A stretch of DNA of 64,000 nucleotides from Pseudoruegeria sp. HB172150. GTDB taxonomy: Bacteria; Pseudomonadota; Alphaproteobacteria; Rhodobacterales; Rhodobacteraceae. This document shows, piece by piece, positions 33,990 to 43,719 of this stretch. The translations under genes and the position numbers were made by a program. The notes beneath the pieces are model-generated. The model worked only from the letters and a program-made list of their open reading frames with translations, did not search any database and was not told where the DNA came from. Each line of letters begins with the position of its first letter. Positions within the stretch are counted from its first letter, which is position 1. The DNA lies in contig NZ_JAATNG010000007.1 in NCBI RefSeq assembly GCF_013184805.1, positions 1 through 64,000 of the forward strand, written 5' to 3'.

Positions 33990-34382
33990 TCAGAGGAAAT
34001 CTTCCTCGATCCCGCTCACGTCGACGTCAAGTTTCTCAAGCCCCGACTCGAGATAGTCGGCGAGGTGCGGGATGCCCAGAAGGTAATCCTCGGTCGGCGA
34101 CGTGCGTTCATTCACGGCCGTTTCAACCGCCTCGTCCCACTCTTCCGCATCGAAGGTCTCGCGCCCGATCCACATGATCGCCACCAGTTCGGCCTGCTCA
34201 TCCTCGGGCAGCTTGGCGATGAACTCACGCAGTTCCGCCTCGGTCGCGTCACCGCGGCGCGCTTCCAGGATGGTCTCGGCATCGGCCGAGTCACCGGGGC
34301 TGTCCCAGCGGCCGACCTTTGCATCGATCTCACGGGCCCGTACGATGACATGCGCCACGCGGCGCGGCGAAATCTGGGGCAT
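33990..34382 (-). CDS. DUF3775 domain protein
   Basis: 130 residues from the ATG at 34382 with AGGAGAGGA upstream. VAHVIVRAREIDAKVGRWD, LREFIAKLPEDEQAELVAIMWIGRETFDAEEWDEAV and TEDYLLGIPHLADYLESGLEKL match the DUF3775 pattern as I know it. It is soluble, acidic and helical. Function unknown; common in alphaproteobacteria. Confidence 0.8.
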   Translation of the reverse strand: MPQISPRRVAHVIVRAREIDAKVGRWDSPGDSADAETILEARRGDATEAELREFIAKLPEDEQAELVAIMWIGRETFDAEEWDEAVETAVNERTSPTEDYLLGIPHLADYLESGLEKLDVDVSGIEEDFL

Positions 34383-34460
34383 GGTCCGATCCTCTCCTTT
34401 ATGCTTCCCAGCGGTATATGCGGGATCGGACCGGCAATACAACAGGACGGTGACCTTGTG

Positions 34461-35471
34461 TCACTGCTCTCCCGCAGGATCGATCACGCCCCGGTCGCAG
34501 CCGGCGGAGACCGGATCCGCTGCCAGCATCAGCGCCCCGAGATCAGGCGTCTCGGTGATTTCTCCGATCAGCGAGATCCAAAGTTCCACCAGCAGAGTAC
34601 GTCCACCGTCGCCTGTGCAATGCACCTGCACCCGGTCGCCGGCGCCATCACCGAACTCCTGATCGAACAGCGCGCGTATCTCAAGCGCGTCCACTTCGCC
34701 GCCCACATGGCTGGCAAGAAATGCTGCGATGGGGGAGTCGTTTATCCGGTCGACCAGCCGCAGCGTGTCGTCGAAGTATTCATCCGCGCCGCCCTCGGCC
34801 TTGTAACAAGTGCCGTGCTTGATCCATTCATGCCGCTCAAGAAAACTTGCCGTGCCCGGCATCACGACGTTCAGCGCCTCGCGCGTATCGGCGTCGATCT
34901 CGGGTTCCGGCAACTGATCCCACATGCTGGGCCGGTCGAGGTTCTCGATTGACTGCGGCACGCCGCAGAAAAACTTGCCGTTCGGCTGCGGCCATAGCCC
35001 ATGCAGCGACAGTTGCGTCTCGGTGATCGGCAGCTGCCCCCCATTCAGCGCCAGGCATTCTTCCTTCGCTGGCCGCGTTTCGCAAAAGGCCGGCTGCCAG
35101 CTGAGCGTCAGCAGATTGTCGGTAGATTCCGGCCCGGTCTCCAACGAGATGTCGCCACCGTCGGCCGGCACCGCGCCGCTGCCCGTTCCGCTATCGACCA
35201 CGTGCACGCCGCACGAGATATGCACCCAGCGATCCTCGGTCACCGGCGCGCCGGGGATGCGCACCTGGTAGAAGTCGCCCCCGGCCTTGTTGATGCCGAT
35301 TATCTCGTACGCACGCATTTCCTCGGTCTGGATATCGCCCGGATTGGTCATCCGGTTCTTCGACTGGAACGCGTCACAGACCCTTTGGGCGATGAAGAAC
35401 CCGTCCAGCGGCTCCTGAGCAAAGGCCGGAATGGCGGTAACGATCAACGCTGCGGCTAGGTAAACTCGCAT
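34461..35471 (-). CDS. Secreted ribonuclease T2 with an extra N-terminal domain
   Basis: 336 residues with a signal peptide cut near AFA-Q (residue 18). The T2 core begins at LTLSWQPAFC (122-131). CAS1 is LSLHGLWP (154-161, His157) and CAS2 is RHEWIKHGTC (213-222, His214, Glu215, Lys218, His219), so all catalytic residues are present. It cleaves RNA non-specifically in the periplasm or outside the cell. About 100 residues between the signal peptide and the core are not part of ordinary T2 enzymes; they include two cysteines. Confidence 0.93.
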   Translation of the reverse strand: MRVYLAAALIVTAIPAFAQEPLDGFFIAQRVCDAFQSKNRMTNPGDIQTEEMRAYEIIGINKAGGDFYQVRIPGAPVTEDRWVHISCGVHVVDSGTGSGAVPADGGDISLETGPESTDNLLTLSWQPAFCETRPAKEECLALNGGQLPITETQLSLHGLWPQPNGKFFCGVPQSIENLDRPSMWDQLPEPEIDADTREALNVVMPGTASFLERHEWIKHGTCYKAEGGADEYFDDTLRLVDRINDSPIAAFLASHVGGEVDALEIRALFDQEFGDGAGDRVQVHCTGDGGRTLLVELWISLIGEITETPDLGALMLAADPVSAGCDRGVIDPAGEQ

Positions 35472-35560
35472 GAATGTCTCCCATAAAATGACGTCGTTTT
35501 AATGGAAGATATTCTACCCCGATTCTCGCATCGCGATGATGACAGTTGCGTGCTTCCCGT

Positions 35561-36520
35561 TCAGGTGGTGCCGCCCACCATCGCACACAGCATCTCGAAC
35601 ATGATCGACACGCCAAGGTAAGCCGTTCCGCCAGACGCATCGAAGGGCGGCGAGACCTCGACAAGATCGGCGCCGACGATATCCACGCCCGCCAGTTCCC
35701 GCGCCACCGTCAGCGCCTGGTATGAATTCGGGCCACCGACCTCCGGCGTGCCGGTTCCGGGCGCAAAGGCCGGATCGACAAAGTCGATATCGTAGCTGAC
35801 ATAGGTCGGCTTGCCACCAGCCACTTCGCGCGCCTCTGCCATCACGTCGGGGATGCCACGGTCGAAGAATTCCTCGATCTCGATGATCCGCACCCCGTGC
35901 GAGCGGGCGAAATCCTTGTCTTCGCTGTCATAGGCCGTGCCACGGATTCCGATCTGGATTACCCGTTTCGGGTCAAGCAGCCCTTCCTCCAGCGCGCGTC
36001 GGAACGGCGTACCATGAGTGTATTTCGTGCCGCCGAAATACCCGTCGAAGAAATCGGTGTGGCTGTCGAAATGGATCATCCCGACCGGCGCGTCTTTCGC
36101 CACCGCCCGCAGGATCGGCAGGCTCGACAGGTGATCGCCGCCGGCGGTCAGCGGCCTGATCCCGGCCGCGACCACGGTGTCGTAGAACTTGGTGATCCGC
36201 TCCATGCTGTCGAGGATATCCGCCGGGTTCGGCCCGACATCCCCAAGATCGGCGCAGTTCACCGTCTCGAACGGGCGCACGCCGGTGGCGTGGTTCTGCG
36301 CCCGGATCATCGTCGACGCATCGCGCAGCTGGCGCGGGCCGTGGCGAGGCCCCGGTCGGTTGGTCGTTCCGCTGTCCCAGGGCACGCCGATCAGCCCCAC
36401 CTGCACCTCACCGAACCGGTCATGTTCCGGCGGTACATGCGGCAGACGCATGAAAGTCGGCACACCGGCATAACGCGGCAGGTCGAAGCCGGAAACCGGC
36501 TTGAAGAAGGGATCGCTCAT
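35561..36520 (-). CDS. speB: Agmatinase / ureohydrolase family enzyme
   Basis: 319 residues. The binuclear manganese site is visible as GGDHLSSLPI, MIHFDSHTDFFDGYF and YVSYDIDFVDPAFAPGTGTPEVGG, the last with the pair of metal aspartates. The family hydrolyses agmatine to putrescine and urea, or related guanidino compounds. The His-Thr-Asp variant and the FAPGTGTPE loop fit the agmatinase/guanidinobutyrase branch rather than arginase. It is divergent from the GNAT gene. Confidence 0.9.
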   Translation of the reverse strand: MSDPFFKPVSGFDLPRYAGVPTFMRLPHVPPEHDRFGEVQVGLIGVPWDSGTTNRPGPRHGPRQLRDASTMIRAQNHATGVRPFETVNCADLGDVGPNPADILDSMERITKFYDTVVAAGIRPLTAGGDHLSSLPILRAVAKDAPVGMIHFDSHTDFFDGYFGGTKYTHGTPFRRALEEGLLDPKRVIQIGIRGTAYDSEDKDFARSHGVRIIEIEEFFDRGIPDVMAEAREVAGGKPTYVSYDIDFVDPAFAPGTGTPEVGGPNSYQALTVARELAGVDIVGADLVEVSPPFDASGGTAYLGVSIMFEMLCAMVGGTT

Positions 36521-36639
36521 CGGGAACTCCTGCGGGAAGTGATCGGCGCGAGCCTAGCAAAGCGGCGGGCGCCTGCAAGCTTGCCTTCCGGTCGCTTCTG
36601 CGCTTTGGCTCCGGGCAGAAGCGAACAGGAACCGCCCCG

Positions 36640-37101
36640 ATGCAGACCCGCCCCGCCACTGAAGCCGACGCCCATGGCATGAGCCAGGTCCTGCAGGATA
36701 TCGCCTCCGCCGGGCTGAGGCGTAAGCCGACCGACCCCGACTTTGCCCTGTCGCATTACATCCTCGACCCCGGCCGCATCGAATGCACGGTCGCAGTCGA
36801 CGATGACGGCACCATCCTCGGCTTCCAGTCGCTGAAGTTGGCCACCGAAGGCAATGCCTATGGCGTGACACCCGGCTGGGGTATCATCGGCACACATGTC
36901 AGTCCCCGCGCCGCCCGGCGCGGCGCCGGAACAGCCCTGTTCGCCGCGACGAAGATCGCCGCGAAAGCCGCAGGTATCGAGAACATCGACGCCACCATCG
37001 GCGCGACGAACGAGATGGGGCTGGCCTATTACGAGGCGATGGGGTTCCGCACCTATGGCACCGAGGAAGGCACCATCCGCAAACAATTCAATGTTGGCTG
37101 A
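36640..37101 (+). CDS. GNAT-family N-acetyltransferase
   Basis: 153 residues. The acetyl-CoA pyrophosphate-binding motif A is GIIGTHVSPRAARRGAGTALF near residue 87, and the terminal block NEMGLAYYEAMGFRTYG is the usual last strand-helix. Similar small proteins acetylate amino acids or polyamines, and the neighbouring agmatinase makes the latter plausible but unproven. Confidence 0.85.
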   Translation: MQTRPATEADAHGMSQVLQDIASAGLRRKPTDPDFALSHYILDPGRIECTVAVDDDGTILGFQSLKLATEGNAYGVTPGWGIIGTHVSPRAARRGAGTALFAATKIAAKAAGIENIDATIGATNEMGLAYYEAMGFRTYGTEEGTIRKQFNVG

Positions 37102-37130
37102 AATACCGCACACGGCCCTGTCGCGTGCCG

Positions 37131-37727
37131 TCACGAGACCGAGAAACTCGACAAATCCAGATCACCGCTCCACCGCCATGCGCCTAAAAACGGCTGTTCC
37201 AGTGTCCGCCGACCGTGCCGCGCCCAAGCCGGATGATGCACGAAGCTACCCGGAGGCTTTTCCGTGTAGGAGGCGCCTTCCAGCACCCACTCAGCCGTGC
37301 CAGCCAGAACGAAGTAAGTCTCCTCCCCGGAATGGCTGGACAACGGATAGTCAGTGAAGCTCCGCGACACCAACAAACCCACCCGCACTTCTTTTTCTGC
37401 TACATGGCCGTCCGGCCCAACAAGTTCGGCTGTGAAGAGATTGGCCGACACCTCCGGCGCCAGCCCCTCGCCCGCCCAGCTCGTCCAGTCCAGCAAGTTA
37501 CGCACGCCAAGCACCTGTTCTGCCAGTGGCAACGCGCCCGGAAGCGCAACCGCGGCGTCCAGCACGGTGCCCGGATCGCTATTCGATGCAGCACGTCGAT
37601 AGCGCCCGGATTGCGCCCGACGCAGGGCAGCCGAAGCCTGCTCGCCGCCGGGCCTGCCTTCCTTGGCAAAAACCTCCGCCAGTCCGCCGAGCAGTTCGTT
37701 GAAGTGCATCTCCTCCGATACCGTCAC
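37131..37727 (-). CDS. DddQ-like cupin: probable dimethylsulfoniopropionate lyase
   Basis: 198 residues from a GTG at 37727 with GGAGGGCGAG ahead. The C-terminal cupin (115-190) has Y127, H132, E136, Y138 and H171. In DddQ the catalytic Tyr, three metal ligands and last metal His lie at 120, 125, 129, 131 and 163 (recalled from the structural literature), and the spacing agrees for the first four and is one residue longer for the last. The family splits DMSP to dimethylsulfide and acrylate. It starts 19 bases after the rmuC stop and may share its transcript. Activity is uncertain: other cupin lyase relatives are inactive. Confidence 0.72.
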   Translation of the reverse strand: MTVSEEMHFNELLGGLAEVFAKEGRPGGEQASAALRRAQSGRYRRAASNSDPGTVLDAAVALPGALPLAEQVLGVRNLLDWTSWAGEGLAPEVSANLFTAELVGPDGHVAEKEVRVGLLVSRSFTDYPLSSHSGEETYFVLAGTAEWVLEGASYTEKPPGSFVHHPAWARHGRRTLEQPFLGAWRWSGDLDLSSFSVS

Positions 37728-37746
37728 GTTCTCGCCCTCCTGTCTA

Positions 37747-39000
37747 TCAGGACGACCCCTGCGCTGCCCCCGGCGTCCGCAGTTCCAGAACCGACCGCTC
37801 GCCCTCCGGCTCCAGTTCCTCGAAGTCGAAATTGTCCAGTTTCGCCGCCCGTTTCCCGGCGCGTTCTGCGGCGATGCCGATCCCCTCGACATCCTCCCGC
37901 GCCTGGCGGAAATGATTGTCCAGCTTACCAACGCGCTCCACCACCAGCTCCACATCCCGGTGCAACTGGCGCAGCGTCTTGCGGATCGCGCCCGCCTGTT
38001 CCCGCATCCGCGCGTCTTTCAGGATGGCACGCATCGTGTTCAGCGTCGCCATGCATGTGGTGGGCGAGACAATCCAGACCCGGCTATCGAACCCTTCGCG
38101 TACCAGATCGGCAAAATTCGCGTGCAATTCGGCATAGACCGCCTCTGACGGCAGGAACATCAGCGCTCCGTCCGCCGTCTCGCCGTCGATGATGTACTTC
38201 TCCGAGATCGCCCGGATATGCGTCCGCACTGCCGTACGCATCATTTTGGCCGCCTCGCCTTGTTCGTAAGGCGTCGTGGCCGCGCGAAGTTTCTCGTAGG
38301 CCTCCAGGGGGAATTTCGCGTCGATCACGATCGGTCCCGGCGGGTTCGGAAGATGGATCAGACAATCCGCCCGCCGTCCGTTCGACAGCGTCGCCTGCAG
38401 CGAATAGCTGTCCGAGGGCAGCGCCTTACCGACGATATCGTTCAGCTGAATCTCTCCGAACGCCCCTCGCGTCTGCTTGTTCGACAGGATGTCCTGCAGC
38501 GACAGCACGTCCCCCGATAGCTTGGTGATGTTGTCCTGCGCCTTGTCGATGGCGGCCAGCCGCTCCTGCAGTTCGGTCAGCGATTTCGTCGTCTTCTCGG
38601 TGCCGCCGGTCAGAACCTCGTTCATCCGCTCCTGCATCTCGGATAGCGCGCGCGCCGATTTCATCGCGTTGTCGTGCAGCCGGTCGTTCATCTGCTGCTG
38701 CACGGCAGCCAGCCGCATTTCCATCGACTGGATTACCTGTGTCTGACCTGTCGCCTGGGCGTCGGACACGTTGCGCAGGCCACCCGTCAACTGCTCCTGC
38801 CCGCCCTGCAAGCCCTGCACGGCGCGGCCCAGCTGATCCATCTGGTAGATCAGCGGCTCGGCAAGGTTGGCAGACATCCGCGCGGAGCGCACGGCCATGA
38901 CCAGCAGGAACAGGATCAGCAGCACGATCACGCCGCCGGCCAGCGCCACGATGACCAGTGGGTCGGCAAAGGAATAGGTCTGTCCGCCGATCTCGATCAT
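37747..39000 (-). CDS. rmuC: DNA recombination protein RmuC
   Basis: 417 residues from the ATG at 39000, which overlaps the mutL stop (ATGA). It has an N-terminal membrane anchor (residues 12-38), a long coiled coil (about 45-170), then the RmuC nuclease-like core: [71 protein letters not shown] and [20 protein letters not shown]. It limits inversions at short repeats in other bacteria. Confidence 0.95.
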   Translation of the reverse strand: MIEIGGQTYSFADPLVIVALAGGVIVLLILFLLVMAVRSARMSANLAEPLIYQMDQLGRAVQGLQGGQEQLTGGLRNVSDAQATGQTQVIQSMEMRLAAVQQQMNDRLHDNAMKSARALSEMQERMNEVLTGGTEKTTKSLTELQERLAAIDKAQDNITKLSGDVLSLQDILSNKQTRGAFGEIQLNDIVGKALPSDSYSLQATLSNGRRADCLIHLPNPPGPIVIDAKFPLEAYEKLRAATTPYEQGEAAKMMRTAVRTHIRAISEKYIIDGETADGALMFLPSEAVYAELHANFADLVREGFDSRVWIVSPTTCMATLNTMRAILKDARMREQAGAIRKTLRQLHRDVELVVERVGKLDNHFRQAREDVEGIGIAAERAGKRAAKLDNFDFEELEPEGERSVLELRTPGAAQGSS

Positions 39001-40850
39001 TTGCGCCCGAACAGCTTTTCGATATCCGACAGCTTCAGTTCCACATAGGTGGGCCGGCCATGGTTGCACTGGCCCGAATGCGGCGTCGCTTCCATCTCGC
39101 GCAGCAACGCGTTCATCTCCTCGCCCGACATGCGCCGGCCGGAACGGACAGAGCCATGGCAGGCCACACGCGACAGGATCGCCTCGATCCGGGCCTGCAC
39201 CGTCTGGCTCTCGCCCAGGTCGTCCAGCTCATCAAGGATGTCCCGCAGCATCGCCTTGGCATCGACCTGCCCGAGCACGGCAGGCGTTTCGCGCACAGCA
39301 ACGGCGCCCTGCCCGAAAGGTTCGATCCCAAGGCCTAGCCGCCCCAGATCTTCGGACAACTCCAGCAGCCGTGCGGCATCGCCTTCCGACAGTTCCACGA
39401 CCTCGGGGATCAGCAGCGCCTGCGCGGCGACGCCATTCTCTGCCATCTGCCGCTTGAGCTTTTCATAGACCAGCCGTTCATGCGCCGCGTGCTGGTCCAC
39501 GATCACCATCCCATCGGCGGTCTGGGCGACGATGTAGTTCTCGTGCACCTGCCCGCGCGCCGCGCCGAGCGGATAAACCGGCGTCGGCGCCTCTTCCGTC
39601 TCCGGCGAAACCTCCTCAACGTCGACACGCGCAAAGACCGGGGCCGTCTCGGCAAAGCCCTGCTGCGGCGCCTGCCAGCCTCGCGCGGTGTTGAGCGCTC
39701 TCTGCGATGGCCGTTCCATTTGGTATACACGCGGCACTGACACCGCCGTGCTTTCCGCCCGCATCGCCCCAAGCGTCGCCCCGGCAACCGTGGTCGACGC
39801 CCTATGCCCCGCCTCGGCCAGCGCGTGACGCAGCCCCGAGACGATCAGCCCTCGCGCCATCCCCGGCTCGCGGAAACGCACCTCCGCCTTGGCCGGATGC
39901 ACGTTCACATCCACCAGATGCGGGTCACATTCGATGAATAACACCGCCGCGGGATGCCGGTCGCGCGACAGGAAATCAGAATAGGCCGCGCGCAGTGCGC
40001 CCAGCAGCATCTTGTCCCGCACCGGGCGCCCGTTCACGAACAGGTACTGCGCCACAGACGAGCCCCGCGAGTAAGTCGGCAGGGCCGCATATCCCGACAG
40101 CGCCAGCCCGTTTCGCTCCGCGTCGATGCGAAGAGCGTTTTCCGCGAAATCAGCCCCCAGAACCCGCGCCAGCCGCCCGTGCAGCGCGTCGAACAGGTCA
40201 CCGGACTCGGCTTCGGCGCGAAAGGTCACGCGACCCTCGCCGCCGCCCGTCACGTCGCGCAGAACAAAGCCCACATAGGGCTCCGCCATCGCCAGCCGCC
40301 GGACGACATCACCAACCGCCTGCACTTCTGCCCGGTCCGAGCGCAGGAACTTCAGCCGCGCGGGCGTGGCGTAGAAAATGTCGCGCAGCTCCACCACGGT
40401 GCCCGCGTTCAGCGCCGCCGGTTTCACCGGCCCGAGCTGCCCGCCAGAAACTGAAATCGTGGCCGCCTCCGATCCGGAACGAGAGGTGATCGACAGCCGC
40501 CCGACTGCGCCCAGCGACGGTAGGGCCTCTCCCCGGAACCCGAAGGAATGGATGTTCAGCAGGTCCGAACCGTCGATCTTGGATGTCGCATGCCGCGACA
40601 GGGCCAGCGGCAGCTCGTCGGCCGGTATCCCGTGCCCGTCATCGCTGACACGGATCAGTGTTTTGCCGCCGTCAGCAATGCAGACCTCGACCCGTGTCGC
40701 ACCCGCATCCAGCGCGTTTTCCACCAGCTCCTTCACGGCAGAGGCTGGCCGTTCCACGACCTCACCCGCCGCGATCCGGTTGATCGCGCCTTCGTCAAGC
40801 TGGCGGATAGGCGTGCGACCCGGGTCTATCTTGGGGTTTGGAACGGACAT
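38997..40850 (-). CDS. mutL: DNA mismatch repair protein MutL
   Basis: 617 residues. The GHKL ATPase motifs are at the N-terminus: [32 protein letters not shown] and [12 protein letters not shown]. The C-terminal dimerisation domain contains [18 protein letters not shown] and ends with [19 protein letters not shown]. The endonuclease motif reads DQHAAHER where active nicking MutLs have DQHA-x2-E-x4-E, so a nicking activity is plausible. The gene stands apart from mutS here and is followed by rmuC. Confidence 0.97.
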   Translation of the reverse strand: MSVPNPKIDPGRTPIRQLDEGAINRIAAGEVVERPASAVKELVENALDAGATRVEVCIADGGKTLIRVSDDGHGIPADELPLALSRHATSKIDGSDLLNIHSFGFRGEALPSLGAVGRLSITSRSGSEAATISVSGGQLGPVKPAALNAGTVVELRDIFYATPARLKFLRSDRAEVQAVGDVVRRLAMAEPYVGFVLRDVTGGGEGRVTFRAEAESGDLFDALHGRLARVLGADFAENALRIDAERNGLALSGYAALPTYSRGSSVAQYLFVNGRPVRDKMLLGALRAAYSDFLSRDRHPAAVLFIECDPHLVDVNVHPAKAEVRFREPGMARGLIVSGLRHALAEAGHRASTTVAGATLGAMRAESTAVSVPRVYQMERPSQRALNTARGWQAPQQGFAETAPVFARVDVEEVSPETEEAPTPVYPLGAARGQVHENYIVAQTADGMVIVDQHAAHERLVYEKLKRQMAENGVAAQALLIPEVVELSEGDAARLLELSEDLGRLGLGIEPFGQGAVAVRETPAVLGQVDAKAMLRDILDELDDLGESQTVQARIEAILSRVACHGSVRSGRRMSGEEMNALLREMEATPHSGQCNHGRPTYVELKLSDIEKLFGRK

Positions 40851-40963
40851 GCCACTAGGGATAGCATGCCCGGATCCGATTCTGCCACGGCAAATCGCGC
40901 AACCAGCCGCCCCTACGGGGTCTCATATGTAAGCGGCACCCGAAGAAAACGACGCACGCAGGC

Positions 40964-42274
40964 TCAGTTCGTGGTTTCCAGCCCTTCCGGCTGCCCGACC
41001 ACGACGAACTGCAGGTTCTCCGGCTGGATCAGCCGTTTCGCGACCCGCTTGATATCGTCCAGCGTCACCGCGTTCACCTTGTCGTTCCGCGTCGCAATGT
41101 AATCCAGTGGCAAATCGGACAGTTGCATCCCCACAAGGATGCCGGCAATCCGGCCATTGCCATCGAAGCGGAGGGGATAGGCGCCGGTCAGGTAGGTCTT
41201 GGCATCTTCCAGTTCGTCAGCGGTCACTCCTTCCTCGGAGATCTTGGTCCATTCCGCCTGGATCACCTCGATTGCATCTGCGATCCGGTCATTGCCCGAC
41301 CTGACATGCCCCATCAGCAGGTCCGCATAATCCCCGTCGACCAAGTAAGTGTAGATGCCATAGGTCAGCCCACGCTTCTCGCGCACCTCTTCCATCAGGC
41401 GCGAGGTGCGTCCGCTGCCGCCAAGAATTTCGTCCAGCACGAAGGCCGCGAAGAAATCAGGGTCATCACGCTCGATACCCGTCTGGCCAAACATCGCAAC
41501 GGATTGCGGCGTGTCGTAGGGTATGACCGTGATCCCGCCTTCAATGGTCAGATCGGCCATGCCAGGCAACGGTGCGCCTTCGGCCGGCAGATCGCCCAGA
41601 AGTTCGTCCAGCAGGAGCCCCAGTTCCTCGGCGGCGATGTCGCCCACTGCGCCGACATAGATGTGATCTAGGGTCAGAACGTTGCGATGTGCCGCGACGA
41701 TGTCGTCCCGTGTCAGCGCGGTAACGCTCTCCACCGTGCCGCGAAGCGGCGTGGCATAGGGGTGGTCGCCATAGACCATCTTGTTGAACGCGTCGCCTGC
41801 GATCTTGTCGGGATCAGTGGCATCCGACCGGATCCCAGACAAGACCTGCTCGCGCACGCGTTCCACCGCATCCTCGTCGAACCGGGGCTCGGTCAGCGCC
41901 GCTTTCAGCAGTGCAACCGCCTCGTCGCGGTTCTCGGTCAGGAACTTCGCGCCAATCGACAGCGAGTCGTCGTAGACATCGAAATCGAACCGTGCCGCCA
42001 GCGTCTCCTGAGCAGTTGCGAACGCCTGCGCGTTCATGTCTGCGGCACCTTCCTCGATCAGGCCGGTCATCAGGTTGATGGCCCCACGTTTTCCGGGCTC
42101 CTCCAGCGACGCGCCGCCCTTGAACCGGATCTCCAGCGCGGTGAACGGGATGGAATGCTCTTCGACCAGCCAGGCGGTGATACCGCCGGGGGAGGTCACT
42201 TCCTGGATATCGACGGCGGCGCGGGCGGGGATCGCCGCGAAGAGCGCCAGGAATGTCAGGGCGAACCGGATCAT
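40964..42274 (-). CDS. M16 peptidase-like subunit without zinc motif
   Basis: 436 residues with a signal peptide (about 1-19). The M16 fold is clear (ITAWLVEEHSIPFTALEIRFKGGASLEEPGKRGAINLMTGLIEEGA), but the expected H-x-x-E-H reads MTGLIEEGA, so no zinc site. The C-terminal half has R-(T/S)-SRLMEEVREKRGLTYGIYTY, the R-Y substrate loop. It would be the non-catalytic partner of the upstream M16 protein, as in two-subunit bacterial M16B proteases. It is coupled to it by ATGA. Confidence 0.92.
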   Translation of the reverse strand: MIRFALTFLALFAAIPARAAVDIQEVTSPGGITAWLVEEHSIPFTALEIRFKGGASLEEPGKRGAINLMTGLIEEGAADMNAQAFATAQETLAARFDFDVYDDSLSIGAKFLTENRDEAVALLKAALTEPRFDEDAVERVREQVLSGIRSDATDPDKIAGDAFNKMVYGDHPYATPLRGTVESVTALTRDDIVAAHRNVLTLDHIYVGAVGDIAAEELGLLLDELLGDLPAEGAPLPGMADLTIEGGITVIPYDTPQSVAMFGQTGIERDDPDFFAAFVLDEILGGSGRTSRLMEEVREKRGLTYGIYTYLVDGDYADLLMGHVRSGNDRIADAIEVIQAEWTKISEEGVTADELEDAKTYLTGAYPLRFDGNGRIAGILVGMQLSDLPLDYIATRNDKVNAVTLDDIKRVAKRLIQPENLQFVVVGQPEGLETTN

Positions 42275-43611
42275 TGGATCACCTCCTCTTCGGTCTGGGG
42301 CTGGCGAACCCAACCGGTGACAGCATGGCGTTTGTCAAAGACATTGCGGGCGGCGTCCAGGACATCCTCCTCGGTAACGGCCTGCAGGATATCCGGCCAA
42401 GCTTCCACGTCTTCCACTGTCAGCCCGGAAGACAGCGCTCCGCCATAGCGGCGGGCTAGGCTCTGTACCGAGTCCTCGGCATAGATCTGCGAGGCTCGAA
42501 GCTGAAATTTCACCCGCTCGAATTGCTCCGCATCAACGCCTTCCTCAAGGAACTCTGCCAGCGCCTTGTCGAGTGCCGCCTCCGCGTCTTCCAGCGACAC
42601 TCCGGGTACCGGCAGGATACCGATACCGAAGGTCGTATCGTCGTAGTTGACGCCGCTGTAATAGGCCCAGGTGTAAAGCGCCTTCTGATCCTCGAAGACA
42701 AGCTTGCGCTGCAGGACCGAAGTAAAGCTGTTGCCGCCAAGGAGCGAGGACAGGATCTCGAGCGCCGCGGCCTCTTCCTGCGCGCCCGGATCGCGTTCGG
42801 GTGCCAGGTAGTTTCGGGTCACGTACGCATCTGACACCCGTGGGTCTTCGAAGATCAAGCGTCGTTCGGCAAGTTGCGGTGGCTCCTGAGGACGCATCCG
42901 CTCTCCCAGCCCAGGCGTCGGCTCTAATGGCCCGTAATAGGTATCAGCCAGCGCTTTGACCTCCTGAGGATCGACATCGCCCGCCACAATCAGGATCGCG
43001 TTGTTTGGCGCGTAGTACTTTTTGTAGAAGGCTTCGGCATCGTCCAGACCGAGCTCTTCCATCTCCTGCCGCCAACCTATGATCGGGATACCATAGGGGT
43101 GGTTCATGTACAGCGCCGACATCCATTGTTCGCCATATAGCGAGTTCGGGTCCGAGTCGGTGCGCTGGTTGCGTTCCTCCAGGATCACCTGGCGTTCCGT
43201 AGTGATATCGTCTTCGGTCAGCTGCAGGTCGCGCATCCTGTCGGCTTCCATCTTCATGACCAGCTCCAACCGGTCAGCGGCGACGCGCTGGAAATAGGCC
43301 GTATGGTCCCAGGAGGTGAAAGCGTTGTCCGACCCGCCGATGCGGGCGACAGTGTTCGAAAGTTCTCCGGAGGCGAGGTCGTCAGTCGCCTTGAACATCA
43401 GATGTTCCAGGAAATGCGCAATGCCAGAGACGCCGGGTGGCTCGTCGGCGGCGCCTGCCCTGTACCAGACCATTTGTACGGCAACTGGCGCGCGGTGATC
43501 TTCCAACACCACGACATCCATACCGTTGTCGAGAGTGTAGGTCGTGACCTCGGCCGCAGAGGCCGGCATGCCGACGAAACAGACGAGTATCAAAGACAGG
43601 AAACGGCGCAT
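42271..43611 (-). CDS. M16 family zinc peptidase, catalytic subunit
   Basis: 446 residues with a signal peptide (about 1-19). The inverted zinc motif HFLEH lies near residue 66, with the downstream ligand Glu in TTERQVILEERNQR. The protein is exported, so it probably degrades peptides in the periplasm. Pairs of one active and one inactive M16 gene in this order are common in alphaproteobacteria. Confidence 0.93.
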   Translation of the reverse strand: MRRFLSLILVCFVGMPASAAEVTTYTLDNGMDVVVLEDHRAPVAVQMVWYRAGAADEPPGVSGIAHFLEHLMFKATDDLASGELSNTVARIGGSDNAFTSWDHTAYFQRVAADRLELVMKMEADRMRDLQLTEDDITTERQVILEERNQRTDSDPNSLYGEQWMSALYMNHPYGIPIIGWRQEMEELGLDDAEAFYKKYYAPNNAILIVAGDVDPQEVKALADTYYGPLEPTPGLGERMRPQEPPQLAERRLIFEDPRVSDAYVTRNYLAPERDPGAQEEAAALEILSSLLGGNSFTSVLQRKLVFEDQKALYTWAYYSGVNYDDTTFGIGILPVPGVSLEDAEAALDKALAEFLEEGVDAEQFERVKFQLRASQIYAEDSVQSLARRYGGALSSGLTVEDVEAWPDILQAVTEEDVLDAARNVFDKRHAVTGWVRQPQTEEEVIQ

Positions 43612-43719
43612 TCAGCCCTCTCTTCCAGTTTGGGAAACGGCAGCGCCCAACCTACACACGGACCCGAACCGCGCAAGCAGGGGCAACGGAGATGTGAGCG
43701 TATGGTTATTACCAGATCC

